DNA from: Paenibacillus farraposensis
GTDB taxonomy: Bacteria > Bacillota > Bacilli > Paenibacillales > Paenibacillaceae
Direction: 5' to 3'
NCBI RefSeq assembly: GCF_020736845.1
Contig: NZ_JAFFQR010000009.1
Coordinates: 1 to 38,355, forward strand
DNA: 38,355 bases
In this document: piece by piece, positions 19,401 to 27,142 of the stretch
Layout of the letters: every line of letters starts with the position of its first letter
Numbering within the stretch: position 1 is the stretch's first letter
Notes under the pieces: generated by a model
The model's database searches: none
The model's input: the letters and a program-made list of their open reading frames with translations, nothing else
Told to the model about the DNA's origin: nothing
Made by a program: the position numbers and the translations under genes

Positions 19401-20253
19401 GTTTAATATTCCCGTCAGCATTCACAAAAGGAACAATGCTGTTCTGAACAATTTGTTCTTCCAAGGGTAAAATCCCTTCGAACGATTCTGCTTGGGGGTG
19501 CTGGAATATTACAATTGGAGTATCAGTAAACAGTGCATCAAATATGGCGCCAGAGCCGTCAGATAATATTACATCCGCTTCTTCTATGAGACTAACAAGA
19601 GAAGCCTTGTGATCCAGCACATCAGGTATACGAGACTTCACTAAATGAACTCGATCATGCTCCAAAAAAGACGTGCCATGATGTAATTTGACCTTGATAT
19701 TAAAAGCGTCCGAAATAGCTTCAATATGGTTCATCACAAGCTCGATAGACGATTCATTCCCATACGTCGGCAGATACAGCAAGTTATACTTATTCGTTTC
19801 GTGCTTTTTCCTTTGAAAATTGGCGTATTTAATCATTCCTACGATCTCGGTCTGAGTGTACGCTGCCAGAACCGAAGAATCATATAAACCGTTACAGAAG
19901 ATAAAATCAAAATTCCGGCTCCATGAATCCAGGTTCCAGTTAGGCTTAGCCATTCCATACTGATATCTAAACTTATAATCCGATTTGACCTCCAAATAAT
20001 AAGGAAGATAAGGATAAAAAGCTAATTTATATACCTTGTCAGGTACGGAGTTTGTTAGCGTCGCATTAATACCGTTGCTTTTCAAATAATGGTAGGTATC
20101 TAAGGCCATGTCTCCCCAATCATCTTCTTCAATTTGAGGGACATAAATATCACAAACGATCTGCTTTTTTTCACACTCCTTAATTAAAGGCTTAATCGTC
20201 TCATACAAAACCAGATTGTGAATAACAAAAGCTATAGATCTGTTCATATTCAC
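16411..20253 (-). CDS. Giant multidomain glycan assembly transferase (TagB/F-like + coiled coil + two GT2)
   Basis: A 1280-aa cytoplasmic fusion. Residues about 1-330 resemble the GT-B CDP-glycerol glycerophosphotransferases (TagB/TagF): LLYLPTYGNESS, VKLHHGTS near 188-194, and ADVILSDGSGAIFDAL near 226-240. Residues about 340-460 form a long Gln/Glu-rich coiled coil. A GT2 domain follows (starts about 568: VSVILPVYNGED, INDGSKDGT, metal site TSADN at 653-657, EDYDYW at 751-756). Residues about 800-950 are unassigned. A second GT2 domain follows (starts about 958: LSVIICTYQRSE, YIDDDA at 1049-1054, GGEEI). The start is GTG with AGGAAGAGG 7 nt upstream; an ATG two codons on is possible. The TagD-like gene just upstream suggests it uses CDP-glycerol. 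Domain calls are from motifs; the first is the least certain. Confidence 0.82.
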   Translation of the reverse strand: MNMNRSIAFVIHNLVLYETIKPLIKECEKKQIVCDIYVPQIEEDDWGDMALDTYHYLKSNGINATLTNSVPDKVYKLAFYPYLPYYLEVKSDYKFRYQYGMAKPNWNLDSWSRNFDFIFCNGLYDSSVLAAYTQTEIVGMIKYANFQRKKHETNKYNLLYLPTYGNESSIELVMNHIEAISDAFNIKVKLHHGTSFLEHDRVHLVKSRIPDVLDHKASLVSLIEEADVILSDGSGAIFDALFTDTPIVIFQHPQAESFEGILPLEEQIVQNSIVPFVNADGNIKQTLLDAILDKQLVQQRRKFTLEMFPVKGRETIDKCMEVINRFLKDDVDHAYRAGHTRLKNEFNELQAHNQAQKQEIEQQKQRIIEHMDQINTLVQTRDQQEQVISTMSADFTSLSEEKDILEQKYARLMQDYKDGMNSLDILNHQYKQLFSQHNEFAIQFNELKEYNSRLSTELHNIYNSKRWKMANKLKHILHKSKMIYVLKGYKVWKSYGTTILLKKIKAKVSLKLKNSKATDQPIDLWKDAEHTKSLLTWYEYRFLNYKLAKDNSFSLELDRFKIQFEKNLVSVILPVYNGEDYVAKAIDSILRQTYKYFELIIINDGSKDGTAEIIDEYARADHRISVVHQENRKIPRTLSRGFKLANGEFYTWTSADNILPENFLEKMVADLKQDENIGMIFANMRLIDSNDQVISNHGWYEEPQFSGNVMLPKSALELNVYPNNTIGAAFMYRAKVARLLGDYSSYKHTLEDYDYWMRVNSLFELKHVTFDEPIYDYRWHDKSLTAADQELGITSNRYKLMVLDDYRRDFYLTPLVWIIEGDAAEVEKFTQYVLDKGHTVAGREEVSTIIGLNLATPVCYLYIRTGDVHDFEFIEAKASSSVYTLLMDKSEHPADTFVADYPWDLKIKDKMNGETDNDYDFFVQDTDVLFSLINTKIKNDHLYRIEAVIESEPVYNKRLSVIICTYQRSEKLSNAIKSVIEQSLNKTDYEIIVVNNDYLNDEIHHLVREFRTTYNIDESFLRYMEAPLKGLSFARNVGLFGAEGEVLLYIDDDAIASPDLLEETVKGFSTRPDIGVMGGNIILNLHDERPDVVKPGTEAFWSQLIVEGEGITDSNYQWEFPYGANFAVRHAALMRIGGFRSAYGRKGNNYAGGEEIVVSFAMREIGYKVGLNPRMKVIHDVDASRYTVEHVRKTMRNSILTNYQLQKDLYAPMESDIEADKNHLEIVKAELNHLQKLPTRNRDVEIDILYKQYTIEAYEELIQLKENDMKLRKKFVEAYR

Positions 20254-20289
20254 TGCAAAACCTCTTCCTTTCAGGCAAAAATCCCAACC

Positions 20290-20703
20290 TTATTTTCTTA
20301 GTTTCAGTAATGTCTCATTCAGTAATGTCGAAGATGTACTCTTTGTATAGGGAAAATATATAATCTTCACTCCAACTTCTTTAAACTGCGACTCATACTG
20401 AACCCAGCGTTCATTTTGGAACCAATCATCGCCTACGAACATTACGTCATACTTTAATTTTTGCCAAACCACAAGTTTATCCATGGTGTCCTGAGGAATT
20501 ACAGTATCAACAAACTTGATATTTCTGACAATCTCCATTCTTTCCTCAAAAGGAATTACTGCCTTCTTGTACTTGTACGAAACTAATTCGTCTGTTGTCA
20601 CTCCAACAATGAGCTTATCACAGAGCGATTTGGCATTTCTCAACAAATTTAAATGTCCAATATGAAATAAATCGAAGACTCCGGAAGTATAGCCGATAAT
20701 CAT
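20290..20703 (-). CDS. TagD-like cytidylyltransferase (probable glycerol-3-phosphate cytidylyltransferase)
   Basis: A 137-aa nucleotidyltransferase-fold enzyme. It has GYTSGVFDLFHIGHLNLL with the HxGH catalytic signature, GVTTDELVSYKYKK, the ERMEIVRNIKFVD segment and VGDDWF. TagD enzymes of about 130 aa make CDP-glycerol from CTP and glycerol-3-phosphate; the closing TSSTLL replaces the usual ISTT, so another phosphate substrate is possible. Its ATG overlaps the asnB-like stop (ATGA), with AGGAG 7 nt upstream: translational coupling. It is followed 36 nt later by the giant protein whose first domain is TagB/F-like, which supports CDP-glycerol as product. Confidence 0.82.
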   Translation of the reverse strand: MIIGYTSGVFDLFHIGHLNLLRNAKSLCDKLIVGVTTDELVSYKYKKAVIPFEERMEIVRNIKFVDTVIPQDTMDKLVVWQKLKYDVMFVGDDWFQNERWVQYESQFKEVGVKIIYFPYTKSTSSTLLNETLLKLRK

Positions 20704-22238
20704 AAGATTTCTCCTAACGTAGTTAAATTGAAGTTAAACCATTTGTCGAATGCTGTCTTTCCTTCAATTTGTTCAGAAGATAGGACGCTTTCAAGCTGAA
20801 CAGGAAAACCAACCTTTTTTCTGTTAATAATCTCAGCAGGAACAATATCTTTAAAAATTCTCTTGAGGGGAGCCTTAACAACTCCATCTTTCATTTTATA
20901 ATGTGAATCCACACCTGCAAGTCTTTCGATTAGCCGATAATCTAAGAAAGGAGATCTAGCTTCTACCGAGTTTAGCATCGAAGCACTATCCAATCGTTTG
21001 AGTAATCCTCTCAAATGGGCTTGCTGAAAGAATGCCGCTACAATTTTTTGAGGAGACTTTAGGTCCATAAACGGCGCCAATGCATCTTCTACAATCCCAA
21101 TGTCATCCTCAGATCCATAGGTGTAAAGCTCACTAAAGACCCTGATATCGAAATCTGTAGTGTTGCTGGCCCATCTGAAAATACGGTCATACCCAAAGAA
21201 AAGCTCATCCGCGCCTTCACCGCTTAATATGACTGTATTCTTAACAGCTGCTTGTTGGGTCATATAATACAGCAGCACTTCATTAGGCACAGACAGCGGC
21301 TCTTTTTTGGCAATAATAAGCTCGCGAGCTAATGCTAAAAAGCGATCTGGGTCAAACAGGATCGGATGATGAATAGTATTGTATCTAGCGGCTGCGATTT
21401 CAGACCACTGAAACTCATTATAATCTTCAAAGCCAACAGTCCAAGTATGCTCTACTTTGGCCAGTGCCGTAACAATTGTGCTGTCCAAGCCACCGCTCAG
21501 GTAACTTCCAATTTCAACATCAGCAATCTTGCGGTACTCTACTGCAGAGCGAATTAAAGACTCAAGCTCCTCATCGGAAGGCGGTTCTTTCTCCGAATAA
21601 TCAATTTCCCAATATTTAATGAATTCCCCATTTTCATAATAATACCCTGGTGGAAACTCTTTTATTTCATTATAAATGGTACGATCATTAAAGAAGCATC
21701 TCATCTTTTTATACTGTCTTACAGCTTCTTGGTCTATAGAAGTGCTACGGATGAGTGGGAGCAGTGGAGCTATTTCAGAACTAAAAATAAATTCTTCTCC
21801 ATATTGGCTATAATAAAGCGGTTTTACGCCCATACGATCCCGGGCTGCAAAAAAAGATTTCTTCTTCATGTCTAAAACAATAAAACTGAACATTCCATTA
21901 AGCCAATTCAACATTTGGGGACCATATTGAATATAAAGCTTCAATAAAAGTTCAGTATCCGAGTTTGTTCTCATTTGAATTGAATGATTGGAAGCTAACT
22001 CTTTATAATTATAAATTTCTCCATTATATATAATTACATATCTACCATCATCAGAAAAAAAAGGCTGATCACTTCTCTGATCCAAATCTAAAATACTAAG
22101 CCTGTTATGCCCCAGCATAAAATTTTCATTCTGGTATACACAAAGTGGGGCCGTAGGCCCCCGGTGTTTCATGATATTTAATGAATTAAGAAATGCTTCT
22201 TTATTGATAGCTACATTAGAAAACAATATCCCGCACAT
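20700..22238 (-). CDS. AsnB-like glutamine-dependent amidotransferase in the glycan operon
   Basis: 512 aa, related to class II glutamine-hydrolysing asparagine synthetases. Cys2 is the glutaminase nucleophile (MCGI), then KHRGP, NGEIYNY, and RDRMGVKPLYY; the synthetase half has the PP-loop SGGLDS at 248-253 and SGEGADELFFGYDR. It is shorter than E. coli AsnB (554 aa). Inside a surface-glycan operon such proteins are often thought to amidate uronic acid sugars rather than make asparagine, which I infer here. The start ATG has GGTGAT just upstream and lies 13 nt after the wzt stop; the stop overlaps the tagD-like start. Confidence 0.85.
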   Translation of the reverse strand: MCGILFSNVAINKEAFLNSLNIMKHRGPTAPLCVYQNENFMLGHNRLSILDLDQRSDQPFFSDDGRYVIIYNGEIYNYKELASNHSIQMRTNSDTELLLKLYIQYGPQMLNWLNGMFSFIVLDMKKKSFFAARDRMGVKPLYYSQYGEEFIFSSEIAPLLPLIRSTSIDQEAVRQYKKMRCFFNDRTIYNEIKEFPPGYYYENGEFIKYWEIDYSEKEPPSDEELESLIRSAVEYRKIADVEIGSYLSGGLDSTIVTALAKVEHTWTVGFEDYNEFQWSEIAAARYNTIHHPILFDPDRFLALARELIIAKKEPLSVPNEVLLYYMTQQAAVKNTVILSGEGADELFFGYDRIFRWASNTTDFDIRVFSELYTYGSEDDIGIVEDALAPFMDLKSPQKIVAAFFQQAHLRGLLKRLDSASMLNSVEARSPFLDYRLIERLAGVDSHYKMKDGVVKAPLKRIFKDIVPAEIINRKKVGFPVQLESVLSSEQIEGKTAFDKWFNFNLTTLGEIL

Positions 22239-22251
22239 TTTATCACCAGCC

Positions 22252-23559
22252 CTAATTAATAACTTGCAAATCGATTGTGTTATCTACAAATATTAACCCC
22301 GGTACATAATTATTCTCCGGCTTAGGAACCTCAAATACTGCTGCTATGCTCACACTATCCAAATAAAGAGGCTCAAAAGGTTTGGGCTTCAATCCAATAG
22401 AGATGGTGTACTTGCCGCTCTCAGATAACAAATTACGAAAATTAAAGTTGACCTCCAGAATGCCACCCGCCGACATTTTCGGAACCAGTTTTGCTTTATT
22501 ATAGATATTCATCCCAAACACATCTACACCCGTATGGTTTCTAACCATGTAGCCAATGGTTCCCTCGGAATCAATATCTTTATAATATTGCGCCACTAGA
22601 CGTAAAGTAACCATTTCGCCAAAAGGAACCTGGGTAACCACTTCTCCATTAACCAACAAATCCGCTCTTATAAAGCGTGCGTCTCCCGTTCCAGAGCGAA
22701 ACTCATTGGCACGTTTTGCGAAAGCAGGGTCCTCCTCTAACAGTAAAAGCGTTCTTTCCTTATTCGTCTCCGAATTCACATACATATCCAGGGATTGAAC
22801 GCGCTTCATGTCCGCAATTTCCTGATTAATGATATTCTCGTAAATTTGCGCAACGCGTTTCACCGGACCAATCTCGACCATATGTCCTTTGTCGATAAGC
22901 AAGGCTGTATCACAAAAGCTTTTAATTGTGTCCATAGAATGAGAGACAAAAAGGACTGTGCTTTTCTTGGAAAGTTCCTTCATTTTAGTAATACATTTTG
23001 CCTGAAAATAAATATCCCCAACAGACAAGGCTTCATCAACTATCAGGATATCTGGATCAACATTAATGGCCACTGCAAAAGCTAATCGGGCAAACATACC
23101 ACTGGAGTACATTTTGACAGGCTGGTTAATAAATTCACCGATGTCCGCAAAAGATATAATATCTTCTACTTTTTCATCCATTTCGGCCTTACTATAGCCC
23201 ATAAGGGTACCATTCAAAAAAATGTTCTCCATCCCGGTTAAGTCTGGATTAAATCCAGCTCCCAATTCCAGCAGAGCCGCAATTTTACCGTTCACCGTAA
23301 TGCTCCCGCTGGTAGGTGTAATTACACCTGTAATCATCTTTAAAAGAGTGGATTTCCCTGAACCGTTTTTACCGATAATACCAATCGCCTGTCCTCTTTC
23401 AATAGAAAAGGAAAGATCGCTGATGGCTTTAAAATCGGAATGATATTTTTTTTTAAAAGGATGAATAGCTTCTTTTAAGCGTTCATTGGGATTATCATAT
23501 ATTTTATATATTTTTGTGACATTATTAACTTCTACAGCAATCGATTCATTCTGAGTCAT
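22252..23559 (-). CDS. wzt: ABC transporter ATPase Wzt with C-terminal glycan-binding domain
   Basis: The nucleotide-binding half of a polysaccharide/teichoic acid exporter. The start at 23559 (435 aa) is chosen because GAGGAG lies 6 nt upstream; the longer frame from 23586 overlaps the wzm end. Walker A GKNGSGKST, signature MYSSGMFARL, Walker B DILIVDEALSVGD and the H-loop VSHS are all present in residues 1-230. The extra C-terminal 180 residues, ending in a beta-rich domain (about 275-435, with FGMNIYNK and SGKYTISIGL), match the Wzt_C type that in E. coli O8/O9a recognises the modified chain end before export. It pairs with wzm 10 nt upstream. Confidence 0.92.
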   Translation of the reverse strand: MTQNESIAVEVNNVTKIYKIYDNPNERLKEAIHPFKKKYHSDFKAISDLSFSIERGQAIGIIGKNGSGKSTLLKMITGVITPTSGSITVNGKIAALLELGAGFNPDLTGMENIFLNGTLMGYSKAEMDEKVEDIISFADIGEFINQPVKMYSSGMFARLAFAVAINVDPDILIVDEALSVGDIYFQAKCITKMKELSKKSTVLFVSHSMDTIKSFCDTALLIDKGHMVEIGPVKRVAQIYENIINQEIADMKRVQSLDMYVNSETNKERTLLLLEEDPAFAKRANEFRSGTGDARFIRADLLVNGEVVTQVPFGEMVTLRLVAQYYKDIDSEGTIGYMVRNHTGVDVFGMNIYNKAKLVPKMSAGGILEVNFNFRNLLSESGKYTISIGLKPKPFEPLYLDSVSIAAVFEVPKPENNYVPGLIFVDNTIDLQVIN

Positions 23560-23569
23560 ACTTTTCTCC

Positions 23570-24358
23570 TCACAATACATCAGCAAAATGAGACTTCATT
23601 TTTTTGAAAATTTTAGTTCCTATAGTACCCGCTACAATCACAATAGCCCAAAAGTAGATCGTCATTAGAGGATGCTCCCAGAACCATTTGTGATTGATAA
23701 ATGCATCACGATATCCTTCAACGATATAGAGAATAGGATTTAGTTTGAAGAAGAATTGATATTTGTCCCCAACAATATTCAAATTCCAAAAAATAGGAGT
23801 TAACCAAAAGAATAGTTGAATAAATACTCCTACAATTTGACTGACATCTTTAACAAAAACAGCCAATGTAGCGGTTATGTAAGAAATGGATAAAGAAAGA
23901 AGGATCGTAGCCAATAAATAATAAAGCACTTGAAAGTTATAAACTGTAAACTCAACATGGTATATTTTAAACATGATGAAAAGAACAGCAATAAAAAACA
24001 CATGCACAAAAAGAGCAGACAGGATTTTCACCATAGGCAGCAAGCTGACACGAAAAACGATTTTTTTCACCAAATAATTGTTTTCAATGATGCTATAGGT
24101 TGCCGTTGATAAACTCTCTGAGATGAAGAGCCAAGGCACCATCCCTGTTAGTAACCACAGGATAAAGGGGGTATCTCCAATAGGCGTATTTTTAAAACCA
24201 ACCTGAAATACAACCCAATATACAAGTATGGATACCATAGGATGTATAAAAGCCCAGAGCACCCCCATAAATGAGCCAAGATATCTGGATTTAATATCTT
24301 TTTTAGATAATTCCCAGAGCAGCTTTAAATTTTTGGACAAGTTTTGAGTTAAATTCAT
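23570..24358 (-). CDS. wzm: ABC-2 type polysaccharide/teichoic acid exporter permease (Wzm/TagG)
   Basis: A 262-aa membrane protein with six predicted membrane segments and the ABC-2 family features SRYLGSFMGVLWAFIHP, LLTGMVPWLFISE, IIENNYLVKKIVFR, FFWLTPIFW and LNPILYIVEGYRDAF. Together with Wzt it flips or exports undecaprenyl-diphosphate-linked glycan. First gene of the leftward operon wzm-wzt-asnB-tagD-giant transferase-(terminator)-GT-B-rmlA. The ribosome site before the ATG is weak (AAGG, about 14 nt away). Confidence 0.93.
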   Translation of the reverse strand: MNLTQNLSKNLKLLWELSKKDIKSRYLGSFMGVLWAFIHPMVSILVYWVVFQVGFKNTPIGDTPFILWLLTGMVPWLFISESLSTATYSIIENNYLVKKIVFRVSLLPMVKILSALFVHVFFIAVLFIMFKIYHVEFTVYNFQVLYYLLATILLSLSISYITATLAVFVKDVSQIVGVFIQLFFWLTPIFWNLNIVGDKYQFFFKLNPILYIVEGYRDAFINHKWFWEHPLMTIYFWAIVIVAGTIGTKIFKKMKSHFADVL

Positions 24359-24397
24359 ACGCGTATGTCACGACCTTAAACATGGTTTGGTAAGTAT

Positions 24398-24472
24398 CTT
24401 ACAATACAACAGTGTAAACATTTGTAAGTGTTTTTCTTGCAATATGGCTCATATAGCCACGATATGCTAAAA
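24398..24472. promoter_or_regulatory. Divergent control region between wzm and the ligase-like gene
   Basis: The 150-nt spacer holds two inverted repeats: CTTACAA (24398-24404) with TTGTAAG (24422-24428), and TGGCT (24445-24449) with AGCCA (24455-24459). On the plus strand an extended -10 TGCTAAAAT lies at 24464-24472, about 36 nt before the ligase-like start, so the second repeat sits where a -35 and an operator would be. No consensus minus-strand promoter for wzm is obvious. Operator function is inferred. Confidence 0.35.
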
Positions 24473-24508
24473 TGTTGACGTATCTACAAGCAAAGGAGAT
24501 TGTAAACC

Positions 24509-26968
24509 TTGTCGAATCCAGTATACGGGAAACAGGCCCAAACGTCGACCCGTGACGATAAAAGGCCGGCTATATTTTGGGTGTTAATTGTTGGCATGAT
24601 CTTGTTTTTAGCTTGGTCCCCCTTCCAGGCTGCACTCTTCAATGGGCAGATGCTTGATTTTGAGAAGCCTCTCTATTGGGCTTTGATTATCAGCATGATC
24701 CTATTGATTTTAGGAATCGTAACCTATTATAAAAAATTCAAGCTGGAAGAGCAAAGGGATTGGCTGGCCGTATTGGTGTTGCTGCTTCCCTTGACTTATG
24801 TGCTTTCGCTGAGTTCAGCAGCCTCATATTATCTGGCCATGAATATGGTGGTGGTACAGTGCATATATGCCGCTCTGTTTATCATCTCAATCTATCTACT
24901 TCATGATCGCTTAGGCAATAAGATTATTCATAATCTGATTATGACTGTTGCTTATGTCATTGTAGGCTTTGGCTTTATTAACTGGTTCGGACAGTGGGTG
25001 CTTGCTGGCAAGCTGGTAGGCTGGCTAAGCCAATATGTTTATCATGATCGCTATATCAGTGCAACGATGATAGATACAAACGGACTCCGACTGACATCGG
25101 TGTTTCAATATGCGAATACATATGCCGCTTTCCTGATGGCTATTTTATTTGCAGCCGTGTTTTGTCTGATGAAGTCAGGGTCATGGTATGGAAAAGCTAC
25201 TCATGGCTTCATGTTGGTGCCAATCGTGGTTTCGTTATTCCTAACCTTATCACGGGGCGGTCTGGTTATGCTGCCAGTTGTATTCGTGTTGCTCTTGCTT
25301 TTCTTTAAACCGGCACGACAAATCATATGGATTATACATTGTGCCGTTGCTGGCGTGGCGTCAATATCTATCTTGACACCCATAACGAATATGGGATTAC
25401 ATCTCGATAAAGTCTATAACGGTGGAGAAGCAGCCAAGGGCTGGGGATTGCTTATCGGGGTTTCCCTTGTTGTTGCTGTCGTCCTGTGGCTTGTTGAACG
25501 TTACCTTTCACCAAAGCTGGAGAATGTCTTCAAAGGGTGGACTTCCCGTAAGTTATCCAACCTGTGGTTGCCTGTCGGTTCGGTTGTGGTGATTGGCTTG
25601 TTGGCTTTTCTGTTTATTGGAACTGGCCTGCGCAGTGTACTTCCTGAGAACGTTCAGGTCCGGTTAGAAAACATCAATTTCCGCCAGCATAGTGTGCTGG
25701 AGCGGCTTGCATTCTATAAGGATGCTGCCAAATTGATTAAAGATTACCCTGTAATCGGCACTGGTGGTGGCGGATGGGCCACTTTGTACGAAAGGTACCA
25801 GGATTATCCTTATACAAGCCGTCAGGCTCATAACTTTTTCATGCAGTACCTGGTTGAAGTTGGCATTTTTGGTTTTGTAATTTTCATGTCATTCATCTTA
25901 TATATTTTCTACAAATATATTCGTAACTATGTTAATCAAAATGATGAAGAGCGGGATGCTCACTTTCTGTATCTTATTTTGGCACTCTCGATCTTACTTC
26001 ATAGCTTGTTGGACTTTAATCTTAGTTACGTGTTTATGGGAATACTTGTATTTATAAGTCTTGCTGGGATGACTGCTGCTATAGACAGCAAACCTCTTAA
26101 ACGTCTGTCTATGAGGGCTTCCGGATTCCGGATCATGTATAGTGCAGTCATTGGCATTCTAAGCATCGTGTTGCTTTTTGTAGGTCTCCGCTTCGTGCAA
26201 TCGGCTAATGCTGCCGTATATGCCAAACAGGTCATGGCGGTTAGCAGATCGTTCGAGGAAATTCAAAGTGCTAATAATAAAGACCTCCAACTTCGTCCTA
26301 CGCACCCGGATTCGGTTATAAGATTGGCCGCACTGTACAAGAATGTTTATGATCAAACAAAAAAAGATGAATTTTATAACGCTGCAATAGAGGTACTTAA
26401 TACGGGCCTGAAGGCAGAACCGTATAATAAAACCATGTATAACATCAAAGTTGACCTTTTACAAATGAAGGGTGAGAATGAGCAGGCTTTCAGCATTTTG
26501 GAAAATAACATTTCCAACTTTAAATGGGACAATGACTGGTACAATATGTTAATTACCAAAGCTTATACTATTGGCAATAAGGCACGTGAGCAGAAGGACA
26601 CCGCCAAGGAACAGAAATATTTCCAAGCAGGTCTCGCTGCTTATCAGCAGGTTCTGGATGGGGTAGCTCATATGAAGACGATTCCACCTGAGATTGAGTT
26701 GACACGTACTTTTGAAGTAACTCCAGGTATTGCGCTCAGTGCTGGGAAAATTGAGTTTATGTCAGGTAAACCTGCTGAGGCTGCCAACATTTTTAAAAAC
26801 GGCTTAAAAGACGACCTGAGTGATGCTACAAATCGTGAGGTGGTTCGTTACTATATCGCTGCTCTGCAAAAACAGGGCCAAAACGACGAAGCATTATATA
26901 ACAAGCTGATTCAGGCTGATCCAAAGGAGAAGGAGCAAATTGATCTGTTAAAGGCCTTAAAGCTCTAG
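24509..26968 (+). CDS. O-antigen ligase/polymerase-like membrane protein with TPR-like tail (candidate glycan ligase)
   Basis: 819 aa. Residues about 25-560 hold some 13 membrane segments. The Wzy_C-type signature is visible as LTLSRGGLVML near 245 and the large outer loop with YPVIGTGGGGW and RQAHNFFMQYLVEVGIFGFV (about 415-460). Residues about 580-819 are helical, TPR-like repeats (for example AAIEVLNTGLKAEPYN, AANIFKNGL). Proteins of this family are O-antigen ligases, polymerases, or, in S-layer clusters, oligosaccharyl:protein transferases such as WsfB. The export route here is ABC-type, which needs no Wzy polymerase, so ligation to an S-layer protein or wall polymer is the better guess. 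The start is TTG with AAAGGAG about 10 nt upstream. Confidence 0.85.
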   Translation: MSNPVYGKQAQTSTRDDKRPAIFWVLIVGMILFLAWSPFQAALFNGQMLDFEKPLYWALIISMILLILGIVTYYKKFKLEEQRDWLAVLVLLLPLTYVLSLSSAASYYLAMNMVVVQCIYAALFIISIYLLHDRLGNKIIHNLIMTVAYVIVGFGFINWFGQWVLAGKLVGWLSQYVYHDRYISATMIDTNGLRLTSVFQYANTYAAFLMAILFAAVFCLMKSGSWYGKATHGFMLVPIVVSLFLTLSRGGLVMLPVVFVLLLLFFKPARQIIWIIHCAVAGVASISILTPITNMGLHLDKVYNGGEAAKGWGLLIGVSLVVAVVLWLVERYLSPKLENVFKGWTSRKLSNLWLPVGSVVVIGLLAFLFIGTGLRSVLPENVQVRLENINFRQHSVLERLAFYKDAAKLIKDYPVIGTGGGGWATLYERYQDYPYTSRQAHNFFMQYLVEVGIFGFVIFMSFILYIFYKYIRNYVNQNDEERDAHFLYLILALSILLHSLLDFNLSYVFMGILVFISLAGMTAAIDSKPLKRLSMRASGFRIMYSAVIGILSIVLLFVGLRFVQSANAAVYAKQVMAVSRSFEEIQSANNKDLQLRPTHPDSVIRLAALYKNVYDQTKKDEFYNAAIEVLNTGLKAEPYNKTMYNIKVDLLQMKGENEQAFSILENNISNFKWDNDWYNMLITKAYTIGNKAREQKDTAKEQKYFQAGLAAYQQVLDGVAHMKTIPPEIELTRTFEVTPGIALSAGKIEFMSGKPAEAANIFKNGLKDDLSDATNREVVRYYIAALQKQGQNDEALYNKLIQADPKEKEQIDLLKALKL

Positions 26969-27017
26969 GTATACCGTTAAAGTTATTAAATACAATATAC
27001 ACTTAATGACAAAAGAG

Positions 27018-27060
27018 AAAGGAACGTAGAAGCTATCACGCTTCCTACGTTCCTTTTTTT
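27018..27060. terminator. Strong terminator after the ligase-like gene
   Basis: AGGAACGTAG-AAGC pairs with GCTT-CC-TACGTTCCT around a short loop and is followed by seven T on the plus strand. The minus-strand side (TTTCTCTTTT) may also help end galU transcription. Confidence 0.88.
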
Positions 27061-27142
27061 AATCCTTAGTTGAGCTTTCTATTCTACTCCATCCCGAAAT
27101 GACATCATTGTCATGGAAAGTGGCTCCTGTATTTATTACACT

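Noticed and set aside
24500..26968. Reading the ligase-like protein as a Wzy polymerase of a Wzx/Wzy pathway
   Set aside because: No Wzx flippase or Wzz chain-length regulator is present, while a complete ABC exporter pair is; ligase function fits better, though polymerase activity is not excluded.
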